Assembly (NCBI GenBank): GCA_030591745.1
Contig: JAUVAM010000279.1
Span: forward strand, 1-5,896
Length of the DNA stretch: 5,896 bases
Reading direction: 5' to 3'
Origin: Deltaproteobacteria bacterium
Lineage (GTDB): Bacteria > Myxococcota > B64-G9
Shown: positions 1 to 5,598 of the stretch, one piece after another
How positions within the stretch are numbered: the stretch's first letter is position 1
Layout of the letters: each line of letters begins with the position of its first letter
The notes under the pieces: model-generated
What the model was told of the DNA's origin: nothing
Seen by the model: only the letters and a program-made list of their open reading frames with translations
Database searches by the model: none
Translations under genes and position numbers: made by a program

Positions 1-747
<747 letters not shown>

Positions 748-766
748 TCGCACCTCTGGGGACCAC

Positions 767-796
767 TTGACCGGATCAGGGCTTGACCCTTAATGT
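767..796 (+). promoter_or_regulatory. Weak candidate promoter for the Cys-rich lipoprotein
   Basis: TTGACC (767-772) and TAATGT (791-796) are separated by 18 bp, ahead of the start codon at 830. The -10 match is only 3 of 6. The seven bases CTTGACC occur twice here, at 766-772 and 782-788. This could be chance or a short direct-repeat operator spanning the spacer. Confidence 0.25.
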
Positions 797-818
797 AGAG
801 TTATTGATGACATGCGAT

Positions 819-822
819 GGAG
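819..822 (+). promoter_or_regulatory. Ribosome binding site deciding the lipoprotein start
   Basis: GGAG sits 7 nt ahead of the ATG at 830. The in-frame ATG at 812 has no comparable site and would put MRWRSV in front of an otherwise standard signal peptide. Confidence 0.7.
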
Positions 823-829
823 AAGCGTC

Positions 830-2452
830 ATGAAAACATTGATGAAGGGTTCTGTGTTGACCTCTTTGCTTCTTGCTGGGCTGCTTGTTTGGGGTTGTTC
901 AAAATATGAAAATTTGGCCAATTGCGTGCCCAGCGGTGACGAGGTTTGTGACGGCGTCGACAATGATTGCGACGGGCAGACGGATGAGGCGCGATATGAA
1001 TGCGCTGATGGGTCAACCGTGCCCTGGTGTGGTTGCGATTCGGACGACAACTACGAATGCATCGACAGCCCGGAAAACCAGTGCCGGGACACTTCTTGCG
1101 ACGACGGCAGCGACGATCTTTGCGAGATGGTGCCGCCTTCCTGCGAGGGTTTTGAGATCCTGGCCATCCAGAACGATTGTTGGGTTTGCGTGGACCCGGA
1201 TACCTGCGAGCCCGTCGCCGACTGCGTTCAGGGCGAAGAGCGCTTGTTCGAATGCCCCGACGGGGAGATGGTTTCTTGGTGTGATTGCATGGACGGTGAG
1301 TGGGTTTGTATTCGCAGCCCTGAGAACCAGTGCCGGGATGCCTCCTGCGATGACGGCACCGAGCCCTTCTGCGACTTGATTCCGCCGGTCTGTGAGGATT
1401 ACGAGATTTTTGCCTATCAGAATAATTGTTACCTCTGCGTCAATCCGGCCACCTGCAGGCCCTGGGGGCAGCCGGGCTGCCATCGGGATTTGGATTGCCC
1501 GCCGGTTGACTATTGCGACCCATGCGCGTCGAGTTCCTGTCCTTTCTGTAGCGACTGTGTGGCGGGTTGTTTGCCCCACGGTTGCCCCACCGAGCCTGAG
1601 CCCGCTTGCTTCATGGAGCGGCCCGACTGCGGACCGGGTCAGGTTGCGGTGGTCGAGGATCTCTGCTGGCTTTGTGTCGACCAGGAGACCTGCGAGGCCT
1701 CGGTTTGCGAACCAGGCAGCGAAGTCCTGTTCCGATGCCCGGACGGAGAGATGGTGCCCTGGTGCTTCTGCGATGACATGGGCGGGATGAATTGCATCGA
1801 CAGCCCGGAGAACCAGTGTCGGGATAGCTCTTGTGATGACGGAAGTGTGCCCATCTGCGAGATGGTGCCACCTGTTTGCGAGGATTGGGAGATCCTGGCC
1901 TACCAAAACCAATGTTACGCCTGCGTCAATCCGGCTACTTGCAAGCCATGGGGGGTGCCTGGCTGCGGGGCCGATATGCAGTGCGACTTTGACGAGTACT
2001 GTGACTTCTGCGCGTCGAGTTCCTGTCCCGGCTGCGACGACTGCATCGCCGGCTGTGTTGAGCATGCCTGCGGCGGCGACGATCCGATCACCCTCATGTG
2101 TATGATGCCGCGGCTTTCCTGCAATCATGGACAGACGGCCATCATTCGCAATGGTTGCTGGCTTTGCGTGGGTCTCCATACCTGCCAGCCGCCGGATCCT
2201 TGCTGGGGCGGGCAAGAGATCCCCGCCACTTGCCCGGATTTTTTGCAGGTGCCCTGGTGTACTTGTACGGACGCGGAAACCTGGAGTTGCATAGACGATC
2301 CCGCCACGGCCTGTCACGATAGCCGTTGCGATGACGGCACGGAGCCCATGTGCGACATGATGCCGCCGATTTGTGATCCCCCGGATATCCTGGCCTACCA
2401 GTATTTCTGCTACCTCTGCGTCGATCCGGATACCTGCCGACCCCGACCCTGA
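830..2452 (+). CDS. Giant cysteine-rich repeat lipoprotein with MopE-like motif
   Basis: Predicted cell-envelope lipoprotein of 540 residues, function unknown. Residues 1-22 are a lipoprotein signal peptide (basic start, then LTSLLLAGLLVWG), with the lipidated Cys at 23. The -2 Trp of the lipobox is unusual. Ser at +2 would favour the outer membrane under the E. coli rule. Residues 40-53 read CDGVDNDCDGQTDE, the Asp-rich motif seen in MopE-like proteins and many myxobacterial and deltaproteobacterial surface proteins, possibly metal binding. The rest, about residues 58-536, is six cysteine-rich units of about 80 residues in the order A-A-B-A-B-A (see the repeat entry). There are 79 Cys in all, which leaves 78, an even number, after lipidation. 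Together with the export signal this points to a disulfide-stabilised extracytoplasmic rod or binding protein. No enzymatic motif is seen. It appears monocistronic: alaS is divergent and a 148-bp gap follows. Confidence 0.9.
   Translation: MKTLMKGSVLTSLLLAGLLVWGCSKYENLANCVPSGDEVCDGVDNDCDGQTDEARYECADGSTVPWCGCDSDDNYECIDSPENQCRDTSCDDGSDDLCEMVPPSCEGFEILAIQNDCWVCVDPDTCEPVADCVQGEERLFECPDGEMVSWCDCMDGEWVCIRSPENQCRDASCDDGTEPFCDLIPPVCEDYEIFAYQNNCYLCVNPATCRPWGQPGCHRDLDCPPVDYCDPCASSSCPFCSDCVAGCLPHGCPTEPEPACFMERPDCGPGQVAVVEDLCWLCVDQETCEASVCEPGSEVLFRCPDGEMVPWCFCDDMGGMNCIDSPENQCRDSSCDDGSVPICEMVPPVCEDWEILAYQNQCYACVNPATCKPWGVPGCGADMQCDFDEYCDFCASSSCPGCDDCIAGCVEHACGGDDPITLMCMMPRLSCNHGQTAIIRNGCWLCVGLHTCQPPDPCWGGQEIPATCPDFLQVPWCTCTDAETWSCIDDPATACHDSRCDDGTEPMCDMMPPICDPPDILAYQYFCYLCVDPDTCRPRP
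947..988 (+). other. MopE-like Asp/Cys motif within the lipoprotein
   Basis: This stretch encodes CDGVDNDCDGQTDE, preceded by GDEV. The motif is a recognisable marker in secreted proteins of Myxococcota and related groups and is annotated there as a putative metal-binding repeat. Only one copy is present here, between the lipidated Cys and the first A unit. Metal binding is known family lore, not visible from the sequence. Confidence 0.75.
1001..2437 (+). repeat. Coding repeat array: six Cys-rich units, A-A-B-A-B-A
   Basis: Every unit ends in the same half-module, C-x6-C-x11-C-x2-C-x5-C, with spacing exactly conserved in all six copies: 1121-1207, 1370-1456, 1607-1693, 1856-1942, 2099-2185 and 2351-2437. 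Its consensus is C-x-M-x-P-P-x-C, then EILAYQN, C[YW]xCV[ND]PxTC. A-type units (1001-1207, 1253-1456, 1736-1942, 2231-2437) carry a front half C-x8-C-x-C-x(6-7)-C-x7-C-x4-C-x7-C containing VPWCxC and SPENQCRDxSCDDG. B-type units (1478-1693, 1964-2185) carry a different front half, C-x5-C-x5-C-x2-C-x4-C-x2-C-x2-C-x3-C-x4-C, containing CASSSCP. The A2-B1 block repeats as A3-B2 about 486 nt downstream and the copies remain similar at DNA level. A4 is the most diverged A unit (SPENQC is replaced by DPATAC). Confidence 0.92.
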
Positions 2453-2460
2453 ACGCCTCC

Positions 2461-2479
2461 GTGTCCGGAATCCGGACAC
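2461..2479. repeat. Perfect 19-bp inverted repeat after the lipoprotein gene
   Basis: GTGTCCGGA and TCCGGACAC are 9-bp arms around a single A, starting 8 bp after the lipoprotein stop codon. In RNA it would fold as an 8-bp GC-rich stem with a 3-nt loop. No U tract follows (TTGCTGGATTAAAC), so it is either a 3'-end stabiliser, a non-canonical terminator or a protein-binding palindrome. The remaining gap to 2586 shows no clear promoter. Confidence 0.6.
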
Positions 2480-2586
2480 TTGCTGGATTAAACTCACTCC
2501 GTCCCCGGTCTAAGTCCCTGAAATTCTGAACACGCTCATCATGGCACGACCTTTGCTTTTTCTTGCGGTCAGTCAACCATTGGCAA

Positions 2587-2598
2587 GGAGAGGAGAGG
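2587..2598 (+). promoter_or_regulatory. Strong purine-rich ribosome binding site
   Basis: GGAGAGGAGAGG contains two overlapping Shine-Dalgarno-like GGAG cores immediately before the ATG at 2601. It fixes the start there rather than at the in-frame ATG at 2541, whose extra 20 codons would run through this purine tract. Confidence 0.7.
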
Positions 2599-2600
2599 AC

Positions 2601-3083
2601 ATGAGCAGTCGATTGAAGAGGCGTAAGAATCCCCGAAAACCCAAGAACCGAAAGAATTGGCGTCGGCCCGGCAAACTGGGGCAATCCGGAAAATCACGTT
2701 GGGTCGAAACCCCGGCTGGAAGTTTTTTGGGCGAGCCGAGGGGGACGGATGGCTGGATGGTCCTGGAGGCCTGTGATGTGAATCCGGATATTCCTCAGGA
2801 ACAAGTCATGCAACAATGTGGCTGTCCCGACTCGGGCGAGACCTACGTGCGGCCCTTGGAACAACGATATCTGGGCTGGCCCGAGCACACCCTGCTTCAG
2901 CTTCGCGAAGAATTACTCCAGCAACTGGCCGAGCTGAACGGCGGTGAGGATCCCCCCTTGATGCTGCGCGGGCCCTTGTGGCTCGAGGTGGAGTTTGTGG
3001 AAAACGTACTCAACTTCGAGCTCAGGCCCCCATGCGGCTGCCAGCCGAAGGTGGCGGTCCTGTCGGATTCGCAGGCTTGTTGA
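2601..3083 (+). CDS. Small basic protein with two CGC motifs, function unknown
   Basis: Unrecognised protein of 160 residues with no signal peptide or membrane segment, so probably cytoplasmic. The first 33 residues are strongly basic (15 Lys/Arg, KRRKNPRKPKNRKNWRR), which suggests nucleic-acid or ribosome contact. The rest is acidic to neutral. CGC occurs at 73-75 (QQCGCP) and again at 145-147 (PPCGCQ); the two could pair as a metal site, and single Cys lie at 58 and 160. Residues 95-113 look like an amphipathic helix (EHTLLQLREELLQQLAEL). The start is set by the adjacent Shine-Dalgarno tract. The last 62 bp overlap the opposite-strand radical-SAM gene. It is probably a real gene, given the strong ribosome binding site, but conservation has not been shown. 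Confidence 0.65.
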   Translation: MSSRLKRRKNPRKPKNRKNWRRPGKLGQSGKSRWVETPAGSFLGEPRGTDGWMVLEACDVNPDIPQEQVMQQCGCPDSGETYVRPLEQRYLGWPEHTLLQLREELLQQLAELNGGEDPPLMLRGPLWLEVEFVENVLNFELRPPCGCQPKVAVLSDSQAC

Positions 3084-4014
3084 TCGTGCCCTGAGTGCGG
3101 GCGAGCAACATGCGCAGGGTCTGACCGCAGTTGGAGCCGATCTCGTCTTCTTTGGGATCGCCCACCGAGCGGATCACGTCGTAGCCCAGGTTTCGCAATC
3201 GGTCGATGGCGGCGTCCACTTTGGCTTCGGTGTCTGATCGCAGGCAGGTGCGCAGGCCGTGTGCTTCGGAGCGGGCGGTGGGGTTGATGGGCGTCAGCTT
3301 GACGGCGAAGTGATTCGGATCGAAGTGGCGTGAAAGCACCATGGGATCGAAGGGCGCGTCTTCAGCCAGCGCAAAATTCAGCACCGGCTTGCGCCCATTC
3401 GTTCCATGAAAGGCCAGGCCCAGCTCGGCCAGTTCGTCCAGGTCCAGGTGTGGGATGGGAATCAGGCGGTGGCGAGCGGCCGCGTCGGTGCTTTGCACCG
3501 AGAGCTGTAGCTGAAAACGCTGCGGATAGAATCGACGTTGAATTTCTAAGAGGCGAGCGAACCAGTCTTCTCGGCCCCTGGGTGCCACCGTGGCCACGCA
3601 GGCCATGAGCCCGGGGCTTTTCACCAGCGCGGGCAAATCGAGCAGGGCCTGGCAAACCGCATCGTTCAGCGCCGGTTCGCCCATCCGCGAAAAATGCACC
3701 TTGAGTTTGGCGCAAGTGGCTGCCATGCCCGGGTGGCGCGCCAAGGCCCATGATACCTGAGCCAGCATCTGTTTTGCGCTGAGGTCGCCGTGGTAGGCAC
3801 CGGCCGCGTCGCACATGGGGCAACCCACGGGGCAGCCGAACTGGGTGGAGAGGTTGATGATCCACTTTTGCTGTCGGCTCTTGGGCGGGTCCAGGGCGTC
3901 CACCGTTTCCACGGCATAACGCGCGTCTTCGCCGAATTTTCCAACGGCCACCACGGCCAGATTCGGATCGCCGCTCGTGCTGATGTTCGTCAGATCTTCA
4001 ATCGTGTTGCTCAT
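3022..4014 (-). CDS. RlmN/Cfr-like radical SAM protein, short N-terminus
   Basis: Radical S-adenosylmethionine enzyme of 330 residues resembling the RlmN/Cfr rRNA methylases (adenosine C2/C8 methylation). The 4Fe-4S motif C-x3-C-x2-C is at 61-68 (CPVGCPMC). Further family landmarks are RMGEPALN (110-117, the GEP SAM-contact motif), LSVQSTD (171-177, equivalent to SLHAPND), VKLTPINPT (238-246, equivalent to NLIPFNPF) and EIGSNCGQ (291-298). C296 lines up with the methyl-carrying Cys355 of E. coli RlmN. Two things differ. Only 60 residues precede the cluster, against about 120 in RlmN, so the N-terminal RNA-binding domain is reduced or absent. Position 54, seven residues before the first cluster Cys, is Asn where RlmN has Cys118. 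The substrate is therefore uncertain. GGGAG lies 6 nt before the ATG, and the start overlaps the FAD gene by 4 nt. Residues 312-330 form a Pro/Gly/Ser-rich tail. Confidence 0.85.
   Translation of the reverse strand: MSNTIEDLTNISTSGDPNLAVVAVGKFGEDARYAVETVDALDPPKSRQQKWIINLSTQFGCPVGCPMCDAAGAYHGDLSAKQMLAQVSWALARHPGMAATCAKLKVHFSRMGEPALNDAVCQALLDLPALVKSPGLMACVATVAPRGREDWFARLLEIQRRFYPQRFQLQLSVQSTDAAARHRLIPIPHLDLDELAELGLAFHGTNGRKPVLNFALAEDAPFDPMVLSRHFDPNHFAVKLTPINPTARSEAHGLRTCLRSDTEAKVDAAIDRLRNLGYDVIRSVGDPKEDEIGSNCGQTLRMLLARTQGTINKPANPTGPPPSAGSRMGA
4011..4014 (-). promoter_or_regulatory. ATGA stop-start overlap coupling FAD and radical-SAM genes
   Basis: The flavoprotein TGA (4013-4011) and the radical-SAM ATG (4014-4012) share bases. 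The downstream Shine-Dalgarno GGGAG (4025-4021) lies inside the last codons of the flavoprotein. This arrangement usually couples translation and keeps the two products at similar levels. Confidence 0.85.
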
Positions 4015-4922
4015 GTTTTTCTCCCATCTTGATTTGCCAGATAAGCCGTAGCCGCGATGGCGGCCCTTTGCCCGTCGCCCATGGCGCTTGCGATGTAGCG
4101 ATCATGTCCCCGGATGAGATCGCCGGCTGCAAACAGGCCCGGGCACTCATCGGGCAACATGGCCCGCAACTCATCGCGAGCTTCTCGCCCGATGCAGAGC
4201 ATGAGCTCATGGGTCTGATGCATCTCCCCATTTTGGTCCGTGATTTTCCAGGCACCGGGCCCACCCGAAAGCGCCATCATGTGCCGCTCGTGGCAAAAAC
4301 ACAGCTCCAGCTCGTACGCCTCATGCAGCAAGCGGCCACCGGATCGGGGGACGGAGTTCCGCATCCAAAGTTGAACCTCCGCGCCCAGATCCTGAAGGCT
4401 CAAGGCCGTATCCAAAGCCGCCTCGCCACCACCCACCACCACCGCACTCTGTCCCCGAAGATTTTGATGCTTTTTCGCTATGTTGCGAAGATCTCGATGG
4501 ACGCCAGCGGGCAAGTCAAATGCCGCCCATGCCGCAGGCTGCGTACCGCAAGCCAGACAGACACTTTTCGCTGTCAATTCAAGGCCCTCCGAGGTGCCAG
4601 CCGAATAGTTCGTGGCCGAATAGTTCGTGGAGTTTTTCGCGAGGATCGTGACCCGATCACGCAGGGTGGGCACCTCCAATGCCTGGAGCTGCTCGGCCAG
4701 GCGCTGGGCCAACTCGGCACCCGAGATGCCCGGCAGGCCGGGCAGGTTGTCGATGCGTCGGGCAGCGGGCACCAGGCCGCCGATGGGCTCATCGTCCACG
4801 GCCAGGACGGAAAGGCCACAGCGCTTGGCCTCGATGGCGCAACTCACCCCGGCCGGGCCCAGGCCGATGACCAGCAGGTCCACTTTTTCCGGAATGTCTC
4901 TGGATTTGGCCGATGCCCTCAT
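4011..4922 (-). CDS. Thioredoxin-reductase-like FAD/NAD(P) oxidoreductase lacking CxxC
   Basis: Flavoprotein of 303 residues, close to the usual 310-320 of the thioredoxin-reductase family. It has VIGLGPAG (18-25, FAD Rossmann fold), GGLVPAARRIDNLPGLPG (48-65, equivalent to the TrxR GGQL..ENWPG stretch), LACGTQP (123-129), VVVGGGEAA (161-169, NAD(P) Rossmann fold) and GLFAAGD (262-268, FAD closure). The redox CxxC expected just before the second Rossmann fold is absent: residues 138-158 contain no Cys. It should therefore pass electrons from NAD(P)H to another carrier, as ferredoxin/flavodoxin reductases of this fold do, not to thioredoxin. A perfect in-frame duplication TNYSA-TNYSA is at 99-108. 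The start at 4922 is preceded by GAGGG. Its stop overlaps the radical-SAM start (ATGA), so the two are translationally coupled and probably work together. Confidence 0.87.
   Translation of the reverse strand: MRASAKSRDIPEKVDLLVIGLGPAGVSCAIEAKRCGLSVLAVDDEPIGGLVPAARRIDNLPGLPGISGAELAQRLAEQLQALEVPTLRDRVTILAKNSTNYSATNYSAGTSEGLELTAKSVCLACGTQPAAWAAFDLPAGVHRDLRNIAKKHQNLRGQSAVVVGGGEAALDTALSLQDLGAEVQLWMRNSVPRSGGRLLHEAYELELCFCHERHMMALSGGPGAWKITDQNGEMHQTHELMLCIGREARDELRAMLPDECPGLFAAGDLIRGHDRYIASAMGDGQRAAIAATAYLANQDGRKT
4601..4630. repeat. Perfect 15-bp tandem duplication inside the FAD gene
   Basis: CCGAATAGTTCGTGG occurs twice head to tail, at 4601-4615 and 4616-4630, with no mismatch. Each unit contains a small inverted repeat, CGAA-TAG-TTCG. 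In the minus-strand gene it adds exactly five codons (TNYSA twice) in what should be a surface loop of the FAD domain, so the frame is kept. Identity at synonymous positions suggests a recent slippage event. Confidence 0.9.
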
Positions 4923-5062
4923 CTATCCCTCGCAGCGAAAAAACCACCTCCGTCCCCGTTTGTTTTGTCTTTCACGGGCACGCGGTTGACCACTGCGATG
5001 GGGATGCCTTGCGGAAAAATGACCCACAAGCCTGAGCATCATCGTCGGTCGATTCTGCTCGC

Positions 5063-5091
5063 ATCATCCCCGGCGAAACGCGCCTTGTCAA
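5063..5091 (-). promoter_or_regulatory. Candidate sigma70-type promoter for the FAD/radical-SAM operon
   Basis: On the minus strand TTGACA (5091-5086) and GATGAT (5068-5063, 4 of 6) are separated by 17 bp. Transcription would start near 5056, giving a leader of about 130 nt before the ATG at 4922. The -35 overlaps a 13-bp palindrome, GCCTTG-T-CAAGGC (5082-5094), that could act as an operator. I see no recognisable riboswitch in the leader (4923-5056). Confidence 0.4.
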
Positions 5092-5113
5092 GGCTGTCCC
5101 TCGTTCGCTTTTT

Positions 5114-5142
5114 TTGTTCCTTGTCTTGGTGGCGGGTAGGAT
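5114..5142 (+). promoter_or_regulatory. Weak candidate promoter for the small lipoprotein
   Basis: TTGTTC (5114-5119) and TAGGAT (5137-5142) lie 17 bp apart, upstream of the lipoprotein start at 5189. The -35 match is poor and the -10 moderate. This is the best candidate I can see in the 266-bp divergent spacer 4923-5188, which otherwise holds no gene or RNA I recognise. Confidence 0.2.
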
Positions 5143-5175
5143 TATGCGATAGGTTGGACTGAACGCTGCGACATT

Positions 5176-5186
5176 GGGAGGAGAGG
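5176..5186 (+). promoter_or_regulatory. Ribosome binding site deciding the small lipoprotein start
   Basis: GGGAGGAGAGG sits directly before ATGATG at 5189-5194. The in-frame TTG at 5174 lies upstream of this site and so cannot be its start. Confidence 0.75.
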
Positions 5187-5188
5187 CG

Positions 5189-5527
5189 ATGATGCGGGCT
5201 AGGGTCTTGTTTGGGGTGTTGTTCTTGGTTGCCGTCATGGTTTCGGGCTGTGGCGAGGATGGCCCGCGTACGCCGGAGGGTGCTTGCGTGGACCTCGTCA
5301 ACGCCTTCGGCGGGCTATGCGTTCGCTGTGACATTGGCACCTTCGAGGAATGTCGCAATTTGCTTCTCGATGTGGTGGGTGGAGATTGCGCCAACGTCAT
5401 CGACATCAGGGACATGGATGAGTTCTATGAGGAATGTATTCCCTGGTTCAACTTTTTGAATTGCGAGGAGATGCAGTCCGAAGGATTTGCACTGGATCCA
5501 AGTTGTCAGGGGCAGCTTCTCGGCTGA
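5189..5527 (+). CDS. Small cysteine-rich lipoprotein, function unknown
   Basis: Predicted lipoprotein of 112 residues. The signal peptide is MMRARVLFGVLFLVAVMVSG with lipobox VSGC, lipidated at Cys21. The mature part has eight more Cys (33, 44, 47, 55, 67, 83, 92, 106), enough for four disulfides, in a mostly acidic, probably helical sequence (CVDLVNAFGGLC, TFEECRNLLLDVV, MDEFYEECIPWF). The pattern resembles small exported lipoproteins that I recall being common in myxobacteria and relatives, whose role is unknown; that is memory, not a search. ATG 5192 is an equally possible start. A membrane-protein gene follows 71 bp downstream on the same strand, possibly co-transcribed. It shows no obvious sequence similarity to the large repeat lipoprotein upstream. 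Confidence 0.85.
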   Translation: MMRARVLFGVLFLVAVMVSGCGEDGPRTPEGACVDLVNAFGGLCVRCDIGTFEECRNLLLDVVGGDCANVIDIRDMDEFYEECIPWFNFLNCEEMQSEGFALDPSCQGQLLG

Positions 5528-5598
5528 GCCGTTGAGCAACATGCCCACGATGGCAGAAAGTCGCAGCTTGCGCCTGGTGAAAAGGAGCCGTGACGGAT

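Noticed and set aside
1001..2437. CRISPR-like or non-coding tandem repeat
   Set aside because: The repeats are in frame, diverged at synonymous positions and keep cysteine spacing, so they are protein-level repeats.
1013..2497. 494-codon open frame on the minus strand
   Set aside because: It lies antisense to the Cys-rich lipoprotein, whose repeated motifs, signal peptide and ribosome binding site are clear. The open frame is a by-product of GC-rich, repetitive codon use and its protein shows no recognisable motif.
2541..2600. Longer N-terminus for the basic CGC protein
   Set aside because: The extra 20 codons read through the purine-rich ribosome binding site. The start at 2601 has far better initiation signals.
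5082..5115. Possible intrinsic terminator (palindrome followed by a T run)
   Set aside because: The stem has only about 4 usable base pairs and the T run begins some 13 nt later. No plus-strand gene ends upstream that would need it.
4029..5162. 377-codon open frame on the plus strand
   Set aside because: It is antisense to the flavoprotein gene and runs through the divergent spacer. No motif is seen, while the minus strand has complete FAD and NAD(P) motifs.
5521..5531. Palindrome CGGCTGAGCCG across the small lipoprotein stop codon
   Set aside because: It is short, has no U tract and would leave no loop for a hairpin. It is probably chance and not a terminator.
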